Part shown: piece after piece, positions 1 through 7,574 of the stretch | How positions within the stretch are numbered: the first letter of the stretch is position 1 | Layout: each line of letters opens with the position of its first letter | Program-made: the position numbers and the translations under genes | The notes under the pieces: model-generated | Seen by the model: the letters and a program-made list of their open reading frames with translations, nothing else | Database searches by the model: none | What the model was told of the DNA's origin: nothing | NCBI GenBank assembly: GCA_023457435.1 | Contig: JAEWLS010000015.1 | Location: forward strand, 1-64,000 | Source: Pseudomonadota bacterium | Lineage (GTDB): Bacteria; Pseudomonadota; Alphaproteobacteria; Rhizobiales; Rhizobiaceae | DNA: 64,000 bases | Direction: 5' to 3'

Positions 1-337
1 GCCGGGTGCCCCAGGTATTGCCGCCCCACCAGCTGCAGATCTCGCTCAGTAAGCCCATGTCGGCGCCTTTGCGTGCCTGCGTGAATGACATAAGCCGCAT
101 ACCCCACCCCCTGCCATGTGTCCAGTCTGGGCGAGAAAGCGGCAGATCCGCCACACCTCTTAGGTTTGGAATCGGCTTAGCCTTCGGAGGTAAAGGAAGC
201 GCGTCTAGCTGTGGATCAATTTATCCCGGACGAGACATTTCGCGCATTAACCGCCACTTTGCGGGGCTTCGGAGCTAGGCTCCGCATCGGCAACTCGACA
301 AGTACACCGGGCTTATCCCCCCTTCATCCACAGCATC
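1..337. other. Intergenic region with no supported gene
   Basis: I see no convincing protein in this stretch: the open frame from about 6 to 278 has no recognisable domain, no clear ribosome binding site and a composition typical of non-coding DNA. It holds two near-matches to the DnaA box (210-218 on the minus strand and 324-332 on the plus strand, each one mismatch from TTATCCACA) and one GANTC methylation site at 169-173. It probably is the distal promoter region of nrdJ. Confidence 0.5.
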
Positions 338-383
338 CCCACATCTAGTATGAATTGCATCTGCGCCCCACTAGATCGTGACG
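336..383 (+). promoter_or_regulatory. Paired NrdR boxes upstream of nrdJ
   Basis: Two copies of an ATCTAGT/ACTAGAT-containing element lie at about 336-351 (CCCCACATCTAGTATG) and 368-383 (CCACTAGATCGTGA). Aligned to the 16-bp NrdR palindrome, their centres are 343/344 and 375/376, exactly 32 bp apart, which is the three-helical-turn spacing known for NrdR operators of ribonucleotide reductase genes. A plausible -10 (TAGTAT, 346-351) overlaps the first box, with a weak -35 at 322-327. Repression of nrdJ by NrdR bound to dATP/ATP is the inferred role. Confidence 0.65.
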
Positions 384-470
384 AAGATGACGAATCGTTC
401 TAGGTTGAGGTCATCGCATCGAGTGCTGAGTTTCCTGGTCGCGAGAATGGCGATGAGGAGGCTCAGAGGT

Positions 471-506
471 CCGCTCCGGGGGGATTGAGGAGAGCGGGCT
501 TTTTTT
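471..506 (+). terminator. Intrinsic terminator inside the nrdJ leader
   Basis: A stem CCGCTC (471-476) pairs with GAGCGG (492-497) and is followed by GGC and a run of seven T. It lies downstream of the NrdR boxes and about 255 bp upstream of the nrdJ start, in the same orientation. It may end a separate short transcript or attenuate nrdJ. An additional CTGAG/CTCAG pairing (about 426-430 with 462-466) precedes it. Between 507 and 760 there is a small hairpin (CCTGCC...GCAGG, about 525-541) but no supported gene. Confidence 0.6.
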
Positions 507-760
507 GTGGCGAACGCGCCGGCTCCTGCCTTTTCGCAGGTGGAGCGGTGTCGTGCAGCGGATGCGTTCCCGCCCCACTTCAGTAGCGTACCGCGTCATT
601 CATCATCTGTGCCGAAAGCGTGGGTCCGGAATCTGGCAATTCCGGCCGAGAGCAGGTGTGTGCCTTTTATCGGGGCTCGCGCCTTTCGAAGACCATCATG
701 CAAGTGGCGCGGGTCCAGCGGGGATCATGAGCGCGCCGCTAAAGAACGCGGGGGCTACCA

Positions 761-3700
761 ATGAAGATCACGCGGCGGTTCACAGAGGCCGGCAAGTCGC
801 CTTACGAGTCCATTCCGTTCCGCCGTGCGACCAGCGAAATCAAGAATCCGGACGGTTCGATCGTCTTCCGTCTCGAAGGCCTCATGGTGCCCGAGCACTG
901 GAGCCAGGTGGCGGCTGACATTCTCGCTCAGAAGTACTTCCGCAAGGCTGGCGTCCCCGCGCGGCTGAAGCGTTTTGAAGAAACTCAGGTTCCCTCCTGG
1001 CTGTGGCGCTCGGTCCCCGATGAGACTGCGCTCGCCGATCTCTCCCCCGGCGAACGCATCGTTGGTGAGACCGACGCCCGCCAGGTGTTCGACCGCCTCG
1101 CCGGTACCTGGACCTACTGGGGCTGGAAGGGTGGCTATTTCTCGACCGAAGATGATGCCCGCGCCTTCTTCGACGAGCACCGCTACATGCTGGCCATGCA
1201 GATGGCGGCCCCCAACAGCCCGCAGTGGTTCAACACCGGCCTGCACTGGGCCTATGGCATCGATGGCCCGAGCCAGGGCCACTATTACGTCGACCCGTTC
1301 ACCCACAAGCTGGTGAAGTCGAAGTCGTCCTACGAGCACCCGCAGCCGCATGCCTGCTTCATCCAGGGCGTGCAGGACGACCTCGTCAACGAGGGCGGCA
1401 TCATGGATCTGTGGGTGCGCGAGGCGCGCCTGTTCAAGTACGGCTCGGGCACCGGCTCGAACTTCTCCATGCTGCGCGGCGAAGGCGAGAAGCTTTCGGG
1501 CGGCGGCAAGTCGTCGGGCCTGATGTCGTTCCTCAAGATCGGCGACCGCGCAGCCGGCGCGATCAAGTCGGGCGGCACGACGCGCCGTGCCGCCAAGATG
1601 GTCATCGTCGACGCCGACCACCCGGACATCGAGGAGTTCATCGACTGGAAGGTCAAGGAAGAGCAGAAGGTCGCCGCCCTCGTCACCGGCTCGAAGGTCG
1701 TGCAGCGCCACCTGACCGCCATCATGAAGGCGTGCGTCAACTGCGAAGGTCATGACGATGACTGCTTCGACCCGGCGATCAACACCGCGCTGAAGCGCGA
1801 GATCAAGGCCGCCAAGAAGGCGTTCGTGCCGGAAAACTACGTCCAGCGCGTCATCCAGTTCGCCCGCCAGGGCTATACGTCGATCGACTTCAAGACCTAC
1901 GACACCGATTGGGATTCGGAGGCCTACCTCACCGTATCGGGCCAGAACTCCAACAATTCGATCTCGCTCAAGGACGACTTCCTCCGCGCCGTCGAAGCCG
2001 ACGGCGACTGGAAGCTCACCCGCCGTCTCGACGGCAAGACCTACAAGACGCTCAAGGCGCGCGACCTGTGGGAGAAGATCGGCTACGCCGCCTGGGCTTC
2101 TGCCGATCCGGGCCTGCACTACAACACGACGATGAACGACTGGCACACCTGCGTGTCGGCCGGCGCCATCCGCGCGTCGAACCCGTGCTCGGAGTACATG
2201 TTCCTGGACGACACGGCCTGCAACCTCGCCTCGATCAACCTGCTGCAGTACCGGCAGGCAGGTGGGCAATCGTCAGTTGGCAGTCGCCAATCGGAAGGCA
2301 ATCGACTGCCGACTGGCGACCTGCCGACTGCCTTTTCCTTCGACATCGCCCGCTACGAGCACACCGTCCGCCTGTGGACCATCGTGCTCGAGATCTCGGT
2401 GATGATGGCGCAGTTCCCGTCGAAAGAGATCGCGCGGCTGTCCTACGAGTACCGCACGCTCGGCCTCGGCTACGCCAATATCGGCGGCCTGCTGATGACC
2501 TCCGGCATCCCCTACGATTCGAAGGAAGGCCGCGCCATCTGCGGCGCGCTGACCGCGGTGATGACCGGCGTCGCCTATGCGACATCGGCCGAGATGGCAG
2601 CCGAACTCGGCGCCTTCCCCGACTACCAGCGCAACGCCGAGCACATGCTGCGCGTCATGCGCAACCATCGCCGCGCCGCCCACGGCATGTCCGACGGCTA
2701 CGAGAAGCTGTCGGTCAATCCGGTGCCGCTGGTCGAGGCCGACTGTCCGCATCCGGAGCTGATGCAGCATGCGCGCGACGCCTGGGACAATGCCCTCGCG
2801 CTCGGCGAGAAGCACGGCTACCGCAACGCCCAGGCGACCGTCATTGCGCCGACCGGCACGATCGGCCTGGTCATGGATTGCGACACCACCGGTATCGAGC
2901 CCGATTTCGCGCTGGTGAAGTTCAAGAAGCTCGCCGGCGGCGGCTACTTCAAGATCATCAACGCAGCGGTGCCGGAGGCGCTGCGCACGCTCGGCTACTC
3001 GGAGGCGCAGATCGCCGAGATCGACGCCTACGCGGTCGGCCACGGCAACCTCAACCAGGCGCCGGGCGTCAACCCGTCGACGCTGCGCGCCAAGGGCTTC
3101 ACCGACGAGAAGATCGCGGCGGTCAACGCCGCGCTGAAGTCGGCCTTCGACATCAAGTTCGTGTTCAACAAGTGGACGCTCGGCGAGGATTTCTGCCGCG
3201 ACACCCTCAAGCTCACCGACGAGCAGCTCAACGACTTCTCGTTCGAGATGCTTCCGGCGCTGGGCTTCTCCCGCAAGGAGATCGAGGCGGCCAACATCCA
3301 CGTCTGCGGGGCGATGACGCTCGAGGGCGCGCCGTTCCTCAAGGTCGAGCACTATCCGGTGTTCGACTGCGCCAATCCGTGCGGCAAGATCGGCAAGCGC
3401 TACCTCTCGGTCGAGAGCCACATCCGCATGATGGCGGCGGCGCAGCCCTTCATCTCGGGCGCCATCTCCAAGACCATCAACATGCCGAACGACGCCACGG
3501 TCGAGGACTGCAAGAACGCCTACATGCTGTCGTGGAAGCTGGCGCTGAAGGCCAACGCGCTCTACCGCGACGGCTCGAAGCTAAGCCAGCCGCTCAACGC
3601 CTCGCTGATCGCCGACAATGACGACGAGGACGAGATCGAGGCGATCGCCGCGATGCCGGCCGCGGCGCAGGCGGCGGCTGTTTCGGAGAAGATCATCGAG

Positions 3701-4645
3701 CGCATCATCGAGCGGCAGGTCCACTTCCGCGAGAAGCTGCCGAACCGGCGCAAGGGCTACACCCAGAAGGCCGTGGTCGGCGGCCACAAGGTGTATCTGC
3801 GCACCGGCGAGTTCGACGACGGCCGCCTCGGCGAGATCTTCATCGACATGCACAAGGAAGGCGCCGCCTTCCGCGCGATGATGAACAACTTCGCCATCGC
3901 GATCTCGCTCGGCCTGCAGTACGGCGTGCCGCTCGAGGAATATGTCGAGGCCTTCACCTTCACCAAGTTCGAGCCGGCCGGCATGGTCCAGGGCAACGAC
4001 GCCATCAAGAACGCCACGTCGATCCTCGACTACGTGTTCCGCGAGCTGGCCGTGTCCTACCTGTCGCGGCACGACCTCGCCCATGTCGACCAGTCGGACT
4101 TTGCCTCGACCGCGCTCGGCAAGGGCATCAACGAGGGCAAGGCGACGCCGTTCTCCAAGGGCCTGACGCGCGGCGCCTCGCCGCTCAAGGTGGTCGGCGG
4201 CTCGATCGGCGAAGGCCCGAAGGGCTTCGCCGGCGGCAATCCGGGCGGCTCCCCTGCCCGCGCCGCGCCCAGCGCCACGGGCGGCTCATCGGTCCGCGCC
4301 GTCGCATCGGGCGCCACCGTCACCGCGCTGAAGCCGGCCTATGCCGGGCTGCAGGAAGAAGCCGTCGCCTTCAAGCGCGACTACGAGGAGCGCGCGCGCG
4401 AACTGGCCGGGGACGCCGAGGACGACGCCTTCTCGCCGGGCGAGCCGGAGACCACCGCGCTGTTCTCCGACAAGGCCGCGGCGGACGCAGCGGCTGCCAA
4501 GGCGCAGGCTTCGGAACGCCGGGCGCAGGCGCTGATGCAGGGCTACACCGGCGACATGTGCTCAAATTGCAATTCGACGCGCATGAAGATCTCCGGCCAC
4601 TGCCAGGTTTGCGAGGACTGCGGCACAACGACGGGGTGTAGTTGA
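761..4645 (+). CDS. nrdJ: Vitamin B12-dependent (class II) ribonucleotide reductase
   Basis: This 1294-residue protein reduces ribonucleotides to deoxyribonucleotides using adenosylcobalamin. The N-terminus (MKITRRFTEAG...SPYE) and the NPCSEYMF motif with a cysteine at residue 476 are typical of the alphaproteobacterial NrdJ family. The C-terminal tail carries cysteines at about 1267, 1270, 1281, 1284, 1287 and 1293 (CSNC, CQVCEDC, TGCS), the redox/zinc-ribbon tail. A GGGGG ribosome binding site lies about 8 bases before the ATG. Residues about 499-525 are an unusual insertion between NLLQYR and FDIARYEH, encoded by a palindromic DNA repeat (2255-2335). NrdR boxes and a leader terminator lie upstream. 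The window also has cobT, in keeping with a cobalamin-using organism. Confidence 0.97.
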   Translation: MKITRRFTEAGKSPYESIPFRRATSEIKNPDGSIVFRLEGLMVPEHWSQVAADILAQKYFRKAGVPARLKRFEETQVPSWLWRSVPDETALADLSPGERIVGETDARQVFDRLAGTWTYWGWKGGYFSTEDDARAFFDEHRYMLAMQMAAPNSPQWFNTGLHWAYGIDGPSQGHYYVDPFTHKLVKSKSSYEHPQPHACFIQGVQDDLVNEGGIMDLWVREARLFKYGSGTGSNFSMLRGEGEKLSGGGKSSGLMSFLKIGDRAAGAIKSGGTTRRAAKMVIVDADHPDIEEFIDWKVKEEQKVAALVTGSKVVQRHLTAIMKACVNCEGHDDDCFDPAINTALKREIKAAKKAFVPENYVQRVIQFARQGYTSIDFKTYDTDWDSEAYLTVSGQNSNNSISLKDDFLRAVEADGDWKLTRRLDGKTYKTLKARDLWEKIGYAAWASADPGLHYNTTMNDWHTCVSAGAIRASNPCSEYMFLDDTACNLASINLLQYRQAGGQSSVGSRQSEGNRLPTGDLPTAFSFDIARYEHTVRLWTIVLEISVMMAQFPSKEIARLSYEYRTLGLGYANIGGLLMTSGIPYDSKEGRAICGALTAVMTGVAYATSAEMAAELGAFPDYQRNAEHMLRVMRNHRRAAHGMSDGYEKLSVNPVPLVEADCPHPELMQHARDAWDNALALGEKHGYRNAQATVIAPTGTIGLVMDCDTTGIEPDFALVKFKKLAGGGYFKIINAAVPEALRTLGYSEAQIAEIDAYAVGHGNLNQAPGVNPSTLRAKGFTDEKIAAVNAALKSAFDIKFVFNKWTLGEDFCRDTLKLTDEQLNDFSFEMLPALGFSRKEIEAANIHVCGAMTLEGAPFLKVEHYPVFDCANPCGKIGKRYLSVESHIRMMAAAQPFISGAISKTINMPNDATVEDCKNAYMLSWKLALKANALYRDGSKLSQPLNASLIADNDDEDEIEAIAAMPAAAQAAAVSEKIIERIIERQVHFREKLPNRRKGYTQKAVVGGHKVYLRTGEFDDGRLGEIFIDMHKEGAAFRAMMNNFAIAISLGLQYGVPLEEYVEAFTFTKFEPAGMVQGNDAIKNATSILDYVFRELAVSYLSRHDLAHVDQSDFASTALGKGINEGKATPFSKGLTRGASPLKVVGGSIGEGPKGFAGGNPGGSPARAAPSATGGSSVRAVASGATVTALKPAYAGLQEEAVAFKRDYEERARELAGDAEDDAFSPGEPETTALFSDKAAADAAAAKAQASERRAQALMQGYTGDMCSNCNSTRMKISGHCQVCEDCGTTTGCS
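2265..2333 (+). repeat. Palindromic CTGCCGA-type repeat inserted in nrdJ
   Basis: The left arm (2272-2294, starting GTCAGTTGGCAGTCGCC) and the right arm (2309-2332, starting CCGACTGGCGACCTGCC) are imperfect reverse complements over about 23 bases around a 14-base centre. The units GGCAGTC, GACTGCC and CTGCCGA recur. The element adds a multiple of three bases, has no stop codon in the nrdJ frame and encodes a Gln/Ser/Gly/Pro-rich stretch. I have the impression that this motif family recurs between genes in rhizobial genomes; that is memory, not a search. Confidence 0.75.
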
Positions 4646-4775
4646 GAGCAATACCAGAAATCCCTCAAACTTTGGCAGGCGCAAACGCGTGCTCTAGTAC
4701 CGCTTTCGTTGCTACTGCGATTGACTTCTAACTGGCACTTGCTTGAACATATCAGGCACCAGGGGGGCGCAAGCT

Positions 4776-5879
4776 ATGAAGAAGACTGAGCCAAATCCGA
4801 CAGCAGCTGGTTCTACAAACACCAAGAAGGATCGCGTAGTCGTAAGTCAGAGCGTGATACCCAACCATTCGCTCAAGAAGGCGCTGTCCATTGCACAGGG
4901 GCTTTGGGACAATTTGGCTGGCAAGGGAGATCCAAACGATCTGGCCATTGCACTAGACTATAGCTTGGCTAGCAGTGGATGGCGCACGATTACCGGGTCT
5001 GCCGTTGCATATGGGCTAACGACCGGCGCATACAACGCTAAGGAAGTTGCGTTGACGGATTTGGGACGTCGAATCGTAGCGCCGACGGAGGAGGGTGACG
5101 ATCATGCCGCTAAGGTGCAGGCCGCACTGAAGCCAACGCTTCTAAACCAGTTTTTTACAAAGTACGACGGAGCCAAGTTTCCGAAAGACGAAGTTGCGAA
5201 AAACGTGCTCATATCCTTCGGGTTACCGAAGGAGCGGGCAGAAGCTACACTGGATATAGTAAAAGACAACGGTTATTTCGCAGGGCTGATAAGAGATACT
5301 AAGACAGGTCCTTTTGTGTTCGCTAAAGGCAGAGCGACCTTTGGCTCAGCACATTCAGCGTCCAGTACACCGGATACAGCTGATTCTGAAACCGAGCTTC
5401 TCCACGCGCCTCCGCCAGCTGCGCCCCCGATAGCGGCCTCGGCTGCGAAAGTTACGCAGAGAGTGTTTCTCACGCATGGAAAAAGCACGAAAATCCTTGA
5501 TCAAGTGAAGGAGATTGTTCGATACGGAAAATTTGAGCCCGTTGTGTCGGTGGAGCATGAGACGGTTTCAAAACCTGTGCCCGATAAAGTACTTGATGAT
5601 ATGCGTACGTGCCATGCCGCGATAATACATGTGGCACAGGAGGGTGTATTAGCTGACGCTGATGGAAACCTGGTTCCGCAACTGAACGGAAATGTGTTGA
5701 TAGAGATTGGTGCTGCTATGGCGCTCTACAAGCGCAAGTTCATTTTGCTCGTGGAGAATGGTGTACAACTACCATCAAATCTCCAAGGACTCTATGAATG
5801 TCGCTACACCGGCGATACTCTTGATGGCTTTGCAACAATGAAGCTTCTGAAGGCCTTCAACGACTTTACTAACTCATGA
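4776..5879 (+). CDS. TIR-like (CAP12/Pycsar-effector type) protein with N-terminal winged-helix repeats
   Basis: The protein has 367 residues from ATG 4776, which has AGGGGGGC 7 bases upstream; a TTG at 4743 would add 11 residues but has no such site. Residues about 30-185 look like two winged-helix-like units (SLKKALSIAQGLWDNL... TDLGRRIV; then LLNQFFTKYDG...FGLPKERAE). A Pro/Ala/Ser linker follows. Residues 229-367 match the TIR-like fold of Pycsar/CBASS effectors: RVFLTHGKS at the start, and NVLIEIGAAMALYKRKFILL with a glutamate at 310 in the place of the NADase catalytic Glu, then LQGLYECRY. The gene is clearly A+T-richer than its neighbours, so it looks acquired. No nucleotide cyclase is adjacent. 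NAD hydrolysis in phage defence is inference. Confidence 0.72.
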   Translation: MKKTEPNPTAAGSTNTKKDRVVVSQSVIPNHSLKKALSIAQGLWDNLAGKGDPNDLAIALDYSLASSGWRTITGSAVAYGLTTGAYNAKEVALTDLGRRIVAPTEEGDDHAAKVQAALKPTLLNQFFTKYDGAKFPKDEVAKNVLISFGLPKERAEATLDIVKDNGYFAGLIRDTKTGPFVFAKGRATFGSAHSASSTPDTADSETELLHAPPPAAPPIAASAAKVTQRVFLTHGKSTKILDQVKEIVRYGKFEPVVSVEHETVSKPVPDKVLDDMRTCHAAIIHVAQEGVLADADGNLVPQLNGNVLIEIGAAMALYKRKFILLVENGVQLPSNLQGLYECRYTGDTLDGFATMKLLKAFNDFTNS

Positions 5880-6030
5880 ACCATAAGCATAAACACCGAC
5901 ACCTAGTTGCAGCACGACCTCACCTCACCGTCCCACAACAGCGATTTTGCCTGCTCCCTCTAGGATGACGAAGCGGAGGGGGTGCTGGTAGGCAAGGCGC
6001 CCTCGCACCCGCAAGGGGAGAGGTAAGACC

Positions 6031-6384
6031 TCACTGCCTCCCCGCCGCTGCAAGAATATGCCGGCACACGGCATCGCAGTCACGCTCGACCTCGTCGTTC
6101 CAGAAGCGTAACGTGCGGAAGCCTTGTGCTTCGAAATGCCGGTCGCGCACGCTGTCTCGCGTGGACTCCGAGTGCTGTCCGCCATCGATCTCGACGATCA
6201 GCTTGGTCTCGAAACAGACGAAGTCGAGGATGTAGCCGTCTAGCGGCACCTGCCGGCGGAATTTCATGCCTTCCAGTTTGCCGCCACGAAGCGCCTGCCA
6301 CAGCATGTTCTCGGCCTTGGTGGCATCGGCCCGCATGGAGCGGGCGAACTGCCGATGGGCGGGCGGTGCGGGACGATGGATCAA
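6031..6384 (-). CDS. DUF559 (very-short-patch-repair-like) nuclease-fold protein
   Basis: This 117-residue protein matches the DUF559 family, a relative of Vsr and other PD-(D/E)XK nucleases. Visible motifs are ARSMRADATKAENMLWQALR near the N-terminus, KFRRQVPLDGYILDFVC and the core LIVEIDGGQHSE, where the D...E-x-D pattern would form the active site, followed by RDRHFEAQGFRTLRFWNDEV. The family is widespread in Rhizobiales, often next to small palindromic repeats, as here (6391-6487 lies directly upstream of its start). Its biological role is not established. The neighbouring TIR-like gene makes a defence-associated patch possible but not shown. Confidence 0.85.
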   Translation of the reverse strand: MIHRPAPPAHRQFARSMRADATKAENMLWQALRGGKLEGMKFRRQVPLDGYILDFVCFETKLIVEIDGGQHSESTRDSVRDRHFEAQGFRTLRFWNDEVERDCDAVCRHILAAAGRQ

Positions 6385-6390
6385 GAATGC

Positions 6391-6487
6391 CCCTCACTTG
6401 GATTTTCTATCACTTAGCCTCGCGACGCCCTGTCGGGCTGCTCGCTAAGGTGATGAAAATCCTTTCTCTCCCGCAAGGGGAGAGATA
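6391..6487 (+). repeat. Palindromic repeat unit, copy A
   Basis: This 97-bp unit begins CCCTCACTTG and ends with the hairpin CTCTCCC-GCAA-GGGGAGAG. Inside, GGATTTTCTATCACTTAGC and GCTAAGGTGATGAAAATCC form a long imperfect hairpin around a GC-rich loop. It is repeated in inverted orientation at 6574-6670. It has no coding potential and looks like a two-hairpin REP/MITE-type unit. Confidence 0.75.
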
Positions 6488-6573
6488 ACCGCTACCGTGA
6501 TCTCAGCACTGAACCTGCAACTTCAGTGCAAAGCGCGGCGTGGACAATATAGCGAGCCGCCAATGCAGCGCTC

Positions 6574-6670
6574 TATCTCTCCCCTTGCGGGAGAGAAAGC
6601 GATTTCAAGGCTTTAGCCGAGCAGCCCGCAGGGCGTCGGGAGGCTAAACCTTAGAAATCGCAAGTGAGGG
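6574..6670 (-). repeat. Palindromic repeat unit, copy B (inverted)
   Basis: Read on the minus strand this unit matches copy A through most of its length: the CCCTCACTTG end, the core ACGCCCTG..CGGGCTGCTCG, and the terminal hairpin CTCTCCC-GCAA-GGGGAGAG are shared. The two copies are separated by 86 bp. The arrangement as an inverted pair could fold into a large cruciform in DNA or RNA. No open frame in it is convincing. Confidence 0.75.
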
Positions 6671-6956
6671 GGTAAGGACTGGTCCGCGGAGCGGACGAGA
6701 AGCCCCCGAATGGGCTTCGAGAAGTACGAACGCCCGGAGCCATAGCGAAGGGCAACTATCCACGCTCTCTCCACCTCCCCCATACTCCTCCCCGCCTTCG
6801 CACGGGAGACGGGTGCGCACCGGGTAGTCGGGCGAAGGCCGGTGCCGGATGGGTCGTGCAATCGGTAGCGCGGCTGGGCCTTGAGCCCTGACGTCCGGGC
6901 CTTGCGGATCAACACGCTGCCCGGCTTGCCCGGGGCGTGCCGCAGGGCAGAACACC

Positions 6957-7028
6957 GGACGGGCGGCCGCAAGGCCGCATAAAAACTATTCTACGAGCGA
7001 CCGACCGGCCGCCCGTCCTCCCACTTCG
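6957..7028. repeat. Perfect 12-bp inverted repeat in non-coding spacer
   Basis: GGACGGGCGGCC at 6957-6968 is the exact reverse complement of GGCCGCCCGTCC at 7017-7028, with a 48-bp spacer that includes an A-rich stretch (CATAAAAACTATTC). From 6671 to 7098 I see no supported gene; the open frames there are GC-rich and resemble nothing I recognise. The spacer seems to be a stack of repeat remnants between the DUF559 gene and the GFA gene. Confidence 0.55.
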
Positions 7029-7098
7029 CGTGGGGCGATCTTTCTCAATGGCCAGGCGCGAAAGCGAGTGTGGCGACGACGAAGCGCGACCAACTCCG

Positions 7099-7503
7099 CT
7101 ACTCCCGCGCCCTCGCCTCGCCCGGCAGGCCGGGCAGCCAGGGCAGCGCCGAATCGCACCAGAGCTGCCTCGCCGGCGGGAGGTCGCGCCGTTCGGCGAG
7201 CGTGCCGATGCGCACCCCGATGATCCTGTTTCCCGGCGGCTCGTCGGAGGTGGCGTAGAGATTCGAGCCGCAATCGCCGCAAAAGGCCTGCAGTCGCCTG
7301 TTGCCGCTGTCGGCCACCTTCACATAGATGCGCGGCTCGCCGGCGACGATCGCGAAGTCGCGCTCCGGGCAGCCGACGGTGAGGCGGAACGCCGTGCCGG
7401 TCAGCTGCTGGCAGTCGGTGCAGTGGCAGACGGTGACGCGGCCGGGATCGATGTCGGCCTCGAGGCGGATGGCGCCGCAGTGGCAGGAACCGTGAACCTT
7501 CAT
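7099..7503 (-). CDS. GFA family protein (CENP-V/GFA domain)
   Basis: This 134-residue protein belongs to the glutathione-dependent formaldehyde-activating enzyme-like family. Its zinc ligands are visible: CHCGA near residues 7-9, CHCTDC about residues 26-31 and CGDCGS about residues 74-77. Length fits the family. Members often act on, or bind, glutathione adducts, but most have no assigned substrate. The gene is convergent with nothing and divergent from the YdeI-like gene 70 bp away. I cannot assign a specific reaction. Confidence 0.9.
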   Translation of the reverse strand: MKVHGSCHCGAIRLEADIDPGRVTVCHCTDCQQLTGTAFRLTVGCPERDFAIVAGEPRIYVKVADSGNRRLQAFCGDCGSNLYATSDEPPGNRIIGVRIGTLAERRDLPPARQLWCDSALPWLPGLPGEARARE

Positions 7504-7574
7504 CTATTCCCCCGCATCGTGCTCACGTTACGATAGGGCGGACGGCATGGGCTGCAAGCCCGGTGGAGTGATGC

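Noticed and set aside
6..278. 90-residue open frame at the left end
   Set aside because: No recognisable domain, no ribosome binding site, no third-position GC bias of the kind seen in the neighbouring genes.
510..760. Cobalamin riboswitch before nrdJ
   Set aside because: I looked for the conserved GCCACTG and related B12-box elements and did not find them; class II reductases usually are not controlled that way.
505..918. Open frames across the nrdJ leader and start
   Set aside because: They overlap the nrdJ start in another frame and have no homology; the region is better explained as a leader with a terminator.
755..2269. 504-residue minus-strand frame opposite nrdJ
   Set aside because: Shadow frame caused by high GC at third positions; the plus-strand gene is unmistakable.
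6613..6972. 119-residue minus-strand frame in the repeat region
   Set aside because: It runs through repeat unit B and has a composition typical of translated repeats; similar frames are often misannotated in GC-rich genomes.
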